A stretch of DNA of 64,000 nt, from positions 1 through 64,000 of the forward strand of contig JASANH010000986.1 in NCBI GenBank assembly GCA_030248295.1. The letters run 5' to 3'. The DNA is from Mesodorylaimus sp. YZB2_4. Its lineage: Eukaryota > Nematoda > Enoplea > Dorylaimida > Dorylaimidae. Positions 33,704 to 44,228 of the stretch are shown in pieces; position 1 is the first letter of the stretch, and each line of letters begins with the position of its first letter. The notes below the pieces were generated by a model. It searched no databases, had not been told where the DNA came from, and saw only the letters and a list, made by a program, of their open reading frames with translations. Made by a program: the position numbers and the translations under genes.

Positions 33704-33830
33704 AGATCCAATCACCTGCCTCTCACGCCAGATGCAGGCAAGCGTTGGATTCGTAGATAGATACCACTTCTTGTACAGAGTGTCCCTTCGCCCTCGAGTG
33801 CGCATAAGCATTTGGTGACGTGGCCATGGA
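33675..33830 (+). repeat. SINE-1, copy fused to the hairpin element
   Basis: Contains CTGCCTCTCACGCCAGATGC, GTGTCCCTTCGCCCTCGAG and GCATAAGCATTTGGTGACGT. The B-box region is altered. Confidence 0.75.
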
Positions 33831-34046
33831 CCCGAGCGCCTTTCCTTAAAAAATGCACGTATAGACCAACGGCGCGCTCCTTGCTCATACATGTACTGTG
33901 TTAGGATATCTTGTTTGGAAGTGAGAGGATGCGTTCATATCTTGTGCAGAGGCTGGTCTGACTGACCTTCGTCTTTGCAGCATATTCTTTCTTTTTGAAG
34001 GCACCGTATTCTCCCCTCTCTGTATGAAATTGATGAACCGTTTCGT

Positions 34047-37000
34047 ATGGACAGTCAAGTCGAGGCTATGAACAGGCGGAAACAGGCGACCGCTGCACAT
34101 GATGGCAGTGAATTTATTACGGCTGTGTCAATGACTCGCAAGCGTCGCAAGCATTCGAAACGGAATTCGACCAATGCTGATGACCAGGCCATCGCGGGTT
34201 TCATACTAGATTTTGAGTCTTTAATCGAAGCTGCACGCAAATCAGGTGTCTTCAAAGAGTCGCCACCTGCTGATCGGACATTGACAAATAATCGGAAGGC
34301 GAGAGAAGCAGCAAAGACAGCAGAAAGGCAGGCCGGGCTGCCAGATTTCAAACCAATTTCCAAGGCATCTCTGTTCTGCACCGATTTGCGCTTGCAAGAT
34401 GGAATGCGATATGAATTTGACGATTTGGTAGCACGGACTTGCGGGAATTTTTCGGAACGACCGATTTTAGTCCAATTGGATAAACCGTATTTGCTACCTG
34501 CGAACTGCCAATTTGCATGGGGAGATGTGTTCGAGGAAATGCAACGAATGAACAAAAGTGAGCATTAGTTTAAGTCTTTGGAGTCGCGGGGGCTCAGTTG
34601 GTTAAGGGCGTTGGTCCGACATTGCTTCGGCCGGCAGTGTTATATGAGACCGCGACCAAAAGACCGCGGCGAGATTACATAGACCGCAAGACAAATTGAC
34701 CGCTGGTCATATGCCGCCTATAAAAAAGACCGAACACATGACGCTAGTTTTTCGATCTGATTGCGAAATGCCTTTGACTGCTATCAAGAGTCAGAAAGAC
34801 CACGATTTGTCGCTTCATCATGATACCTGTTCGTCAAGCAGAAAGAAAAAAGACAGGAAGATTTTCTGGAAATGCGCATTTTATAGGGTGAAGTGTTGCT
34901 CGGGTTCAGAGAGCTAACGACGCAGTCACAAAGGAGTCTGGTGATCATTCGCACGCACCTGATCCAGCTAAAACAAAGGTGAAAAGTAACGTGTCGGCAA
35001 TGAAAGAAAAAGCTTTCTTAAAACTCAAGCGTCAAATTGTTGCAGTGCTGTTGGATTATCGGATGCAAATTGAATCCGCTGTCGCTGGAGGAGTTAATCA
35101 TTACTCATGAATATCAGCTGACAGAAGCTGGCTAGCCATTCTTATATGACAGTAGATGCATGAAATTTGTCGCGCGGTCATTTGTTGGCGGTCTTTTGTC
35201 GTGCGTCTGGCCAGCAATTCTGACCGGGAGGCTACAGTTCTGTTCCGGCTGCGGACAGTAGTTTAGTGAGACCGTTCTCAGAGTGGGAACCAGTCTTCCA
35301 CGGTCACTCAGTAAGTCCACGGTCACTTCCACACCTGGCTCTGGGTGACTCACCCAGTTCCGTCAACGTCGTCGACGCTGACCGAGTAGACAGTCAGGAA
35401 ACTGGTTCCCAAACACCAGTTGGGAGGGTCCCTCCCTTATCGCCCAGTGTCATCCTGGGAGGCCGGTGCTGGCACAGGATGCCCTCGTGTGGAGGTGCTC
35501 CTAGTGGAGACACACAGAGGGAAGCTGCCGTGAGAGCTGGTCACCTCACGGCCTCGCTTATCATATCAGGACTGCAGGCTAGCTATAGGCAAAACGGGTT
35601 GGCAGTTCCGTGGGGAACTTGGGCGGCACTGGGACCAACCCAAAAAACTTTGAAAATTAGTTCAAGTCTTTTGGGCTCTTACCATCTCCATCTCGTGGGC
35701 CAGCCAGAAATCCATGCTTGTAACTCCAGGGATACTAGGATTTGCCCGTCTCCTCCTTCCCCACCCCACCGTCTTGACCTAACTTGAAACTTCATATCCT
35801 TCAGGGAGACTTATTCTTGAGTGAGCAGTTCTTGCGGACACACCTTGAAAAACTGTACAATTTCAGTGCCAGACCAAAGGGCTGTAATTGAGGATGTTTC
35901 TTCTAGGAAATAGTGGTGGTAATGACACTGTTTTTTCAGACGTTCACGACTTGTTTGATCTCATCATTCTTGACCCGCCGTGGAGAAACAAGTCTGTGAA
36001 GCGACAGAAGACGTGAGTTTTAATTTTGAGATTTGAATTATTGTAATATTTTCTGTCTTACTCAGATACTCTTCTCGAAGCGAGACGGACTTGATGGATT
36101 TGCCGATAAGAGAGTTCCTCAAAGTGGGTGCATTAGCCGCGATCTGGGTCACCAACAATCCTCACTATTACGACTACCTCGTGGACACTTTATTGCCGCA
36201 TTGGGGCTTGGTCTTGGAAGCGAGATGGTTCTGGGTCAAGGTGAGTGGTTGTGGGAAGTTTGATTCTTAAACGACCAGACTCAGAATCAAACAAATCCAC
36301 TAACGGATTTGCTTGAATGGTCCAGAAAGGTGTGGCTTTGCTGGGCTTCTCTTGCCTTTGGATTAGCATCGTGTTTGAGAGGAGCCGCCGGGAGGCCGCA
36401 GTTCTAATCTGGCTGGGAACGGCAGTTTGGAAAGTCCATGCTTAGAGTCTTCGATGGCGATTCAGTGAGTCTGTCGCTGGTCTGGCGTTCGTTGCTGTAA
36501 ACGACTTACCTGGCGAGGAAGGACCCAACCTTCTCTCCCGCCATCATCCCTGGGCTCGGATCCTGACACAGAATCCCCTCTCCTGAGGTGCCTTTAGAGG
36601 AAGCGGCAGAGGTAAGCTGCTGTGAGAGTTTGTCGCCTCACGGCCTCGTTTATCGTGGCTGCGGACTGGCTGTTGGTTGAAAGTCCCGTGGGTAACGGTG
36701 GCAGCTCAAGGCCCAACCCACAAGGTTTTCTCCTCATTCACGTCACCTATCGTTCAAATGTGTTCTGTAACTTTCTGAAGCGTCATACGGGACGTTCAGT
36801 AGTAGGAACTGTAGGCCACGACATCCCTCTCGCTTTAGGTCACTACGTCGGGCGAGCCTGTTTGTCAGTACAAAACCGACTTCAAAATGCCATTTGAAAG
36901 CGTCATTCTGGCTCGGTATCCGTCTACAGAACCTTCTTCGAAGCTGCAAATTCCTGATGGGAAGGTAATTGCTAGTGTACCATGTGCACTGCCGTCGAGA

Positions 37001-37174
37001 AAACCGCCTTTATTGGAACTTGTGAAGCTGTTTCATCCGGGTGACAAGATTTCTTGCATGGAACTGTATGCACGTTATCTATTACCTGATACTTTTAGCA
37101 TTGGTGATCAGGTGATCAAATTTCAGTGTCAGAGATATTTTGAAAGGGAAGTTAAAGACAGGGACTCTGTATAA
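34047..37174 (+). CDS. METTL4: METTL4-like MT-A70 adenine N6-methyltransferase
   Basis: Four exons: 34,047-34,557, 35,940-36,012, 36,066-36,240 and 36,839-37,174, in phase, 364 residues. A basic N-terminal stretch (MTRKRRKHSKRNS) could be a nuclear signal. The methyltransferase fold begins near residue 170. FDLIILDPPW places the catalytic DPPW at 182-185, followed by RNKSVKRQKTYSSR. Then come AAIWVTNNPHYYDYLV, LEARWFWVKVTTSGEPV and SVPCALPSRKPPLLELVK, and the end SIGDQVIKFQCQRYF. All are METTL4/DAMT-1 landmarks distinct from METTL3 and METTL14. Vertebrate METTL4 methylates U2 snRNA (m6Am), and 6mA DNA activity has been claimed in worms. Introns 1 and 3 are enlarged by SINE-2 copies. No key residue is missing. 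Confidence 0.93.
34587..34645 (+). repeat. SINE-2 head in METTL4-like intron 1
   Basis: Reads GCGGGGGCTCAGTTGGTTAA and GGGCGTTGGTCCGACATTGC, strongly tRNA-like around the A box. Confidence 0.65.
35205..35655 (+). repeat. SINE-2, long copy in METTL4-like intron 1
   Basis: Runs from GGCCAGCAATTCTGACCGGG through GTCAGGAAACTGGTTCCCA, GTGTCATCCTGGGAGGC and CTCACGGCCTCGCTTATCAT to GGGACCAACCCAAAAAAC. The tRNA-like head is replaced or lost. Confidence 0.8.
36385..36725 (+). repeat. SINE-2, degenerate copy in METTL4-like intron 3
   Basis: Keeps GGAGGCCGCAGTTCTAATC, TCGATGGCGATTCAGTGAGT, CCTCACGGCCTCGTTTATCG and GGCCCAACCCACAAGG. The middle is rearranged. Confidence 0.7.
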
Positions 37175-37348
37175 GCAATGGCAAAGTATAACCCTGTGAT
37201 GGTCCAGTTTGTGATGCATGCAGCTCAGACTACATCCTAAGTAAGCAGCACATATCTTTACGGTACATGTAAGTAGGACGATGCTTATGCTTATGCTCAA
37301 GCACTACAGTCAGCGCAGTCTAATAGTTCAGCAGCGAGTTTTCCCCAA

Positions 37349-38922
37349 CTATTCGCTGCATAGTTGGGGCAAACCGAGTTTTTGCCAATCGATCCAAGCC
37401 AATCGTGCTACCAAATCTAAAAAATTGAAAGCTTGTTAATATGTCATCTATCAGGCTAAGGCTAGGATGGACTGGATTAGAGATCGGGGGATAATTTACT
37501 TGACTACGAAAGCCGTTGGACAATGTGGGAGGCGCTTTGGCGTTACCCTCTAGGATAGCTTACCACTAGTCGCCCATCGCGGCGGTTCGTTTTGCTTCCT
37601 TCTTTTGCTCTTCTCACTTGATTGCTTGGCCTGCTCGGCACTCGTTCTCACGTACTGAACAACTGGCTCGTGCTCAGGAAGCGATAATAGATCTTCTAAA
37701 AGTGCGATGTAGGCGATGGCTAATCGCAGTGAATCGATTTTGGACAACCGTTTCTCGAATGGGAACGTGGGGATATGATCCTTGAGCTCCTAAATAAAAT
37801 GTTTATATAGATAACATGGTTTTTAAAAAAATTTTTCGACTTATTATAATATTTCCTCAGTTTTTCAGTCTTCTAAAGCGTCTGCCTACAACCACGGTCA
37901 GCTGTCACGTACGAGAAGCGAGGCCGTGAGGTGGCTAACTCACACGACAGGCTTCTTCTGACGGGTGCCTTCGCCGAGGGCCTTTTATGCCAGTATCTGC
38001 GCCCCAGAATGATGGTGGGGGTTTAGAGAACCTGTTCGAGGGGCAGGTTCCCGCTCTATCATTTGGCGACCCCCTTGATCCCAGAGCCAGGCTTGCAAGC
38101 AGCTCCCTAAATCGTTGTCCATGGCTACTTCCAAATCAGAAGACGTGTTAACTGCCATTCCCAGCCGATAGAAGTGGGCCTCCTTCCTGGCCAGAATGGC
38201 AAGGGCCAGGGTGAACCAGTGTTATTCTCAGACACCAGAAGCGTTTATACATGCAGAGTTATTGAGCACTACTGCAACAGGCTGAATGGCCGAACATTGG
38301 AGTAGGTACCTCGGCAGACCTCCTACCGCTCTTACGAGCAGGCAGATCACCTAGTCGTAGGAGCCTGAGACATCAACTCGGCGGGTTTCTGCCCCACCTG
38401 GAGAGGATGATATCGACCAGCCAACGGAGGCGAGCCAATACACTGTGATATGTCCCTCCACCCTGAGTGCGCGGAGTGTACGTGCGTGTTTGGTGGCGTG
38501 GCGAAACATGAACATGAAAATGCACTTACCTCGAATGCCTTGTTGATACTGCACATTCTCTTCCTCTCCCTCACATTGGCCGCTTGTCTAACTCTGGGAA
38601 CGTCATCCGAGTCAAACGCGTCGTCCATATTGCCCATATCGATTGGCTCTAGGGAACCGGCAACATTGATCTGTTCGTTCTGATCGAGAATCTGCGAGCC
38701 AAATATAATATGCTGATGCTGCTCCGCCATGGTCATGTGGTGATGGGAGTGGTGCTCGAGATCGTTCTCGTACACTAGTGGCCATAATTGTTGTTCGTAC
38801 ACGTTTTGCTGAACGGAAGAAAGTTGGGCGTAAGTATAAGAGTCGTCATTGCGGCCCCCGTCCATATCGAGACCAGATCGAGCACTCGTTTCCACTTCCA
38901 CTCTGACCGTTACAATTTTCAT
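37349..38922 (-). CDS. PTF1A/Fer-like bHLH transcription factor
   Basis: Three exons: 38,922-38,530, 37,789-37,564 and 37,416-37,349, in phase, 228 residues. The bHLH spans about 109-165: basic region [13 protein letters not shown], helix 1 [17 protein letters not shown], loop [11 protein letters not shown], helix 2 [15 protein letters not shown]. The [12 protein letters not shown] plus EKRLSKxDxLRLAI combination is typical of PTF1A, Fer1 and relatives, class II tissue-specific factors that dimerise with E proteins. The N-terminal part is acidic with a His-rich patch ([17 protein letters not shown]). The last exon adds [16 protein letters not shown]. Intron 1 splits helix 1 and contains a SINE-2 and a SINE-1 tail; the SINE-1 tail ends next to the donor. 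The gene is convergent with the METTL4-like gene, with 174 bp between stops. Confidence 0.92.
37870..38200 (-). repeat. SINE-2, degenerate copy in bHLH intron 1
   Basis: Minus-strand reading has GAACCTGCCCCTCGAACAGG, CACCATCATTCTGGGGCGC and CACGGCCTCGCTTCTCGTAC, matching the SINE-2 tail order with divergence. Confidence 0.6.
38448..38527 (+). repeat. SINE-1 tail abutting the bHLH exon 1 donor
   Basis: GTCCCTCCACCCTGAGTGC, GTGTTTGGTGGCGTGGCG and AACATGAACATGAAAATGC are SINE-1 body and tail. They end within a few bases of the minus-strand GT donor at 38,529-38,528. Confidence 0.75.
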
Positions 38923-39460
38923 TTCTCCACCTCTAAACTGCGAATTTGACCGCGCCGATTGGTAATCAAGACTTCGTTATGGCTTGTCAGTCTTCCCAAT
39001 CACAGACACCGTGCGAGAAACGAATATTAGATGGTGGCCCAGGGTCGGCATCGTTCACGCGCAAAATGATTTCTAAGAATTAAATGGCGGCTTTCTTGAG
39101 TAGACGTTGTTGCCGCATCCAAAACGCGTCTCCTAGGTTGAGGAAGGGTGTCGGGAAATTGAACTGACTAATCGAGCGTTCCGAGGCCCGCTTCAAGTGG
39201 TTCGAATAATTAAATGAGCAGTGGGTGTCGATGTTAAGGTCACTCGCGCGTGTGATGACGAGGTGTCAGCTTAGACAAGACCAGAATAAGAAATATCACA
39301 TTGAGACCCTACGCGATGCCTAAAGAACAAAACCTGTGTCTGTCTTATTTGAAGGCGAGTAACCTGAGGTTATTCTTCAATGGGATCGTAGAAGTGCGGA
39401 ATATCTGCAATATGTATCACGACCATACCATAGTGTGTACGGAAGTATTGTATACCATAT
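38923..39460. promoter_or_regulatory. Upstream region of the bHLH gene
   Basis: About 540 bp precede the start codon with no gene or named repeat. It probably holds the promoter, but no motif is diagnostic. Confidence 0.35.
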
Positions 39461-39464
39461 AGGA

Positions 39465-39605
39465 AAGACATTTGCTTGGGCCAGCAGCCCTGACCAGGAG
39501 GCCGCAGTTCTATTCCGACTGAGGACGGCAGTTTAGTAAGCCCGTCTGAGAACTGGTCCTCGACGGGGATTTTGTAAGTCGCGCCTTGCACGCCTGGCTC
39601 ATCAT
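39465..39605 (+). repeat. SINE-2 head-half fragment
   Basis: TTGGGCCAGCAGCCCTGACC, GGAGGCCGCAGTTCTATTCC, CCTCGACGGGGATTTTGTAA and CACGCCTGGCTC, then an abrupt switch to unrelated ATCATCATC sequence. Confidence 0.75.
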
Positions 39606-39849
39606 CATCATATTTTATTCTTGTGCAAACGCACATGCGCACTAGGAGCACAATAAACATAAAACACAATACACATTACCCTAAAATGTGAAAGTGCGAA
39701 AATAACGACATCAAGTCACCCAATCATCAAATCATCATATTTTGCTTAAAATAGAACACAAAACAGCGCTTTTGCAGTTTGTCCCCTAATCTCTTAAATC
39801 CAGTCCATCCTATCCTACGCCTAAGCCTATTTTTTAGGACAACATGCAC

Positions 39850-40370
39850 AAGTGCCCACAAAACGTGATATCAACATGTGAAAAAGCTCTAAAAAAATCA
39901 CGCAAATTTAGTCAACGAAATCCTAGAACGATATTGCAAAAAATTTAACACAGCAATATCACAAGGCAAATTATTCCAAAGCGTAGTTCCAGAAAACACA
40001 AAGCTCTGTCGATAGGATTTTAAAAAGGCCTGGGCACAATATGACGATGAGCCTCACATGTCCTTGCACTGGCACGATTTACAGACCTATGAACAAATCG
40101 ACTCGTCGGAAAATCATGCAAGCCATGATAATACTTATAAAATTGACACAGCTTCATACGCTTTCTCCTATAGCTAAGTGACGAACAGCTAGCTCTGTTT
40201 AAAGCATTCATACGTACACGTAAAATCGTAAAGGATACAGCCTAAGCGCATAAAACCGCGAATGCTCCAAATCAGAAATATCAGCTTTTAAAACCGGATC
40301 GCAACATACAGAGCCGTGTTCCAAAACAAAACGGACACATGCATTATAAACTTATCCCAAAGCTGAAAGA
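39850..40370 (-). pseudogene. LINE reverse transcriptase 3' end, decayed
   Basis: Minus-strand frames read VYNACVRFVLEHGSVCCDP, VLKADISDLEHSRFY, then SSLSYRRKRMKLCQFYKYYH with GLHDF, then SFVFSGTTLWNNLPCDIAV and a stop. This is the usual C-terminal order of CR1/Jockey-type LINE polymerases: the VR-x-x-LE-x-x-S segment, the L-x-Y-R-R...Y-K-x-x-H-G-L segment, and the W-N-x-L-P end. Frame changes between blocks show it is dead. It may belong to the same family as 11,570-11,888. Confidence 0.75.
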
Positions 40371-40823
40371 TGCGTGTGCCTTCCAAGTTTACGTCTAAGC
40401 GCACCCATTCGACTTCTTAACGATCGCAGCCACCTGCTCAGGAAAGGGTCTGCTCATTGTCAGTGTAATAGGCATGGACTATCCTCTCCGGCCAATAGGT
40501 GCACTGGTTCAGGGTTCGGTCCCTCTCCCTTAATGTCAGGGCCAACACGAGACCGAGAGCGGGATCGAGGTCGAGTGACTGGTTTGGTTGCAGGCATTGG
40601 TAGAGAAGTACATAGTCTAGAGTTCCTGGTCTGAACTTGCGCTATGAGCACTTAGGGCTCACGTCCGTCAGAACCCCTTTGACGGCTTGCACGTGCAGCT
40701 GCTCCGCGAATTGTGAGTCTACACGGCCCTAGTAGTGTGGGACAGTAAACTATAGTACAAGGTGTCCGTGAACTGCGTGGGTTGGGTCCTGTGGCTTGAG
40801 CCATCCTCTAGTCAGCCTTAAGC

Positions 40824-41921
40824 GGCGTCCACATTGCACCTCGGCTGATCGGCTGCCGAGCTAACCGAGCCATCCGAGCTGTCAGCTGAGCTGACGTGCG
40901 TTCACATTGCATGCCTCGGCTGGCTCAGCTTGCGGCTGGCTCAGTTTGCGGCTTGCGGTCATCTCAGCTCGGCTGAGTCGTTCACATTAGAGGACGTGAC
41001 GCTGCTCAAAACATTCTATCTGCTTTTCGGCGGGCTCGGCTGAGGAACTCGGTTTGCTCGGCTCGCAGAAAGCCTTCCTAGAAGCAAGACTACTGCAGAA
41101 AATTATCATCGTCACAATCAAAGGAATAAAACTACATAAAATATGGCTGCTATAGGTCTGCTGAACGAAGAGCAGTACATGACTTCTGCACAACCTGTTG
41201 CATCAGCTTATCTATATACCACGCATACGTGCACTCACGAACGAACATATTGTTTACTCAGTATACACATGGGGTATCAGGTCGACAGTTCTCTCTAATG
41301 ATCAGAATGAGGAGGAACAGTATTGGAACTACACAGTTAACAGGTTTGCTATAGTATCTTCTGTAAATCTTGAATTCCACCATTTCTAGCGGACTTTCTC
41401 GAGACCATTTCTCTAATCCTGTTTTGGATTAAAATGCCAAATTTGACACCTCAGTCCCACCCGTTCCCCTTCACACAAGTGATGCCGACTCGCATCAGAC
41501 TCTATCCGCTTTGTTTACTAAATTCCGTGGTTTAAACCTTGAAGTTCTCGAGATTCGTAGCCGCTACAACCGATAAACCGTTTCATAAGTTCACAATAAT
41601 TCAATAATTTATCTTAATCCATATTTTTATCGAAATTGGCTACTTTCCTCTTGATAACTCCAGAACGATTGTTCCAAGCTTGGCTGGCTCGGCTGGGAAA
41701 GTTGAAAATTTCCAACTTTCCTAGCCGAGATGGCCGAGCTCCTGAGCCGCAGACCGAGATGAATGTGAACAGTCTAGCCGAGCCAGCCAAGCTGAAGCAA
41801 CAGTAAGCCACAAACCGAGCCAACGGCGGGCTGAGCTGGCTCAGCTGATAGTCGCAATATGAACGACACCTGAGCTGACAAGCTCGGCTGGCTCGGCAGC
41901 CGAGGTGCAATGTGGACGGCC
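40824..41921. mobile_element. Terminal-inverted-repeat element, ~1.1 kb, non-autonomous
   Basis: GGCGTCCACATTGCACCTCG at the left end is mirrored by CGAGGTGCAATGTGGACGGC at the right. Inside both ends are dense clusters of GGCTCGGCTGAGC-like words in opposite orientation (40,850-40,980 and 41,690-41,905). The central 600 bp are AT-richer with no recognisable transposase. No clear target-site duplication is visible. Confidence 0.8.
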
Positions 41922-41924
41922 CTT

Positions 41925-42248
41925 GTGTGTCCTTGGGCGAGCCAAGGATTTCACTCAGTGAGGCTCTGGGCGACTCACCGTCAAGTGGCAGACGCCGAAC
42001 GAATAGAGTATCAGGAAACTGGTTCTCGAACACCAGTCAGGAAGGCCCCTTCCTTCTCGCGTAGTATCATCCTGGGACGCTGGTGCTGGCACATCACCCT
42101 CGGCGGAGGTGCTCATAGCGGAGATGTCAGAGGGAAGCACCTTGCGGCCTCGCTTATCATATCAGGACTGCTGGCCGGCGATAGGCAAAAACGAGTCGGA
42201 AGTCGCGTGGGGAACTGGGGCGGAACGGGGCCCAACGCACAAAAATTT
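41925..42248 (+). repeat. SINE-2 tail-half copy
   Basis: Contains GGCTCTGGGCGACTCACCGT, GTATCAGGAAACTGGTTCTC, GTATCATCCTGGGACGCTGG and GGCCTCGCTTATCATATCAG, ending GGGGCCCAACGCACAAAAA. Confidence 0.82.
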
Positions 42249-42604
42249 TAAAAAGGTAGGAGGTACACTGCCTCACCAAGCACCTTTTTTCTTCGGCAGA
42301 CTCCTTGCTCCCTGCATGCATGCAACAGTTCTCACTGCATCATACGATTGAAATGGATATACGTGCCCAATCGTGCCACTTAAGACTAGTAGGTACTATG
42401 GTTGTGGAGCTGTCAGTACATCAACTATGCATAAACTGCGATTGGCCGCGACAATTATACCAACTCTACGCAGCCCTGGGAATCATCTGATAACACTGCA
42501 AGCTGGTTAATCGTGCAAAAACTGGTTTTGTGCTATGGTTGTCTCCTGAGTCGATGCGAGGAAACAGTTTCTTGTTTCGAGGTTCACGCAAAAGCAAGCT
42601 GATC

Positions 42605-43298
42605 ATGGCTAATTCGAAAGAACAGTTGGAGAACGAATTGAATGCCACCTGCGACAGTGAGTAGTGGTACTCAAAGCTTTCAAAAATCAGAACTATCGGA
42701 TGGAACTATCGTTGTAAATTAGGGAAGACTCCGGTTCCCATGATCTTGGCCAACTTTGAGAAGTCGACGAACGTGAAACGCGAGCAATTCGTGTACGGCT
42801 TCATTGGTCTCGTGTCGCTCTACCTGGTCCTCGGTCACGGAGCCGAGCTGTTTCGCAACTTCATCGGATTCGCCTACCTGGCCTGCGCCTCGTGTAAGTA
42901 CCCACCTACTTCGTTCGCGGTATCGTCAAGTCGCCTGTTGCAGTCAAAGCCATCGAATATCGGAGGGGAAATTGGACGACTCAGTGGCTGGCCTAATGGA
43001 CCGTGTTCGGCACCATCTCGCTCGTCGACTTCGCCTCGGGCAAGATTATTGGCGCGTACCCCATCTACTAGCTGGCCAAATGCATCTTCCTGCTCTGGCT
43101 CTACCTGACAATCTTCCGAGGGGCTGAGCTACTGCACAAGGTCTTTGGTCCCATGTTCAAACGTCTACGTCCGGCCATCGATGGCACTGCTGCCGATGTA
43201 AGTACTACGATGCAAGCACCTACAGTACGGTATCGATGCTTTCAGCAATGCCCTACATCGTACTCACCATCCTTCGGTTTCAGCAGTTCTCTTCGTAA
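42605..43298 (+). pseudogene. REEP5/YOP1-like ER-shaping protein gene with two in-frame stops
   Basis: Exons 42,605-42,656, 42,723-42,893, 42,944-43,197 and a tentative tiny last exon 43,284-43,298 close in phase. Residues read ANFEKSTNVKREQFVYGFIG then LVSLYLVLGHGAELFRNFIG with FAYLACAS (two hairpin membrane spans). Exon 3 has KAIEYRRGNWTTQWLA-stop-WTVFG and AYPIY-stop-LAKCIFLLWLY. TAA at 42,994-42,996 sits where family members have Tyr (TQWLTYW). TAG at 43,069-43,071 sits where they have Trp or Tyr (FYWLAKC). Each is one base from the expected codon. Reading frame, splice sites and all other residues are intact. REEP5 proteins bend tubular ER. It is a recent pseudogene, or the stops are sequence errors. 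Confidence 0.8.
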
Positions 43299-44228
43299 TA
43301 GAATACCTTTTATGTCAGACTTTTAATGCTGAGCAATCCTGCAAACGAAAGAATCATCACTACTGATCGTGAGAGAACTTGCAGGAGAAATAACAGGACA
43401 AGAAAAAGCAAAAAAAGGAATGACAGCAACTTTGAAGAGTTAATGCTTAGAGAAATTTTATGAAATGGCACATATACAGTATTGCCTAAAAAGTTCAATT
43501 CCTTGGAGATATGTACAAACAAGAAAAACTCGAGATTACTCACTTATCAGTGGCGTCGATAATATTAGCAGTCCGATAGGATGGTCGAGTCAGAGCCGTC
43601 GACTAGGTACCTACTCTTCTGTTGGCATGACGCACTGGTCCCGTTGTAGTGTACACTGCTTGGGTTCATTGATGAATTTCCAAACTGAATGACGCTGTAG
43701 GTTCACTACATATTCCATGCCATGCGTCCTCTCGACCATGTGATCGAGGTCTCACACAGGTTTGACCTGGTGGCCGTTCTATTGCGAGATGGCCAATCAA
43801 CTGTGCAAGGCCGATTACCACTTCGCGTTCATGGACTACTGCTCGTCCAGCCTCGACCGGTTCATTTGGGGCATCGAGCAGAAAAGCTGACAGGCGAAGA
43901 CTATGATGACTGATTCGACGAGTGATTTATGTACAAATACTCGGACTGACGGTCAGCTGCTGTGGTGCCTGTGTTACTGTGTTAACTGTGTCAGAGTAGA
44001 CTGACAATGAGTGCGTGGGACAAAGATGTCCAACTGGCCAAATGCTAGCGTCGTCTTTTGTCAGGCATCCACTTTACACTTCGTCACTTACACGGCAACC
44101 GTAAAACGAGCAGTGGTCAGTCGCAGCTCGTGCACGGGGTGAAAGAACAGACGTGCCGACGACGCGCGGGTAGGTTCAGCATCGCTTTCGTGTCGTGACC
44201 AAAAAGACCTGTATTTGCAGGAGCAAGC
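43299..44228. other. Interval with one possible orphan exon
   Basis: After an acceptor-like CACACAG at about 43,757, the frame TGLTWWPFYCEMANQLCKAD then YHFAFMDYCSSSLDR runs to TGA near 43,892, with coding-like codon use. I could not link it in phase to the REEP gene or to the next gene and recognise no family. The rest is unassigned. Confidence 0.35.

Larger units (their letters stand above)
32850..34046. other. Intergenic region holding a nested hairpin element and a SINE-1
   Basis: From 32,850 to about 33,360 nothing coding is recognised. Then come the hairpin at 33,481-33,703 and the SINE-1 body to 33,830. The METTL4-like gene starts at 34,047. Confidence 0.5.

Noticed and set aside
34055-34555. 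166-codon minus-strand open frame
   Set aside because: Antisense shadow of METTL4-like exon 1, with no recognisable domain of its own.
42994-43071. An altered nuclear genetic code reading TAA/TAG as Tyr or Trp
   Set aside because: DNAJC21, MATH-BTB, EBP2, ZIP, METTL4-like, bHLH, PYROXD1, zinc-finger, Ly6 and GLUT genes all end at ordinary stops and contain none in frame.
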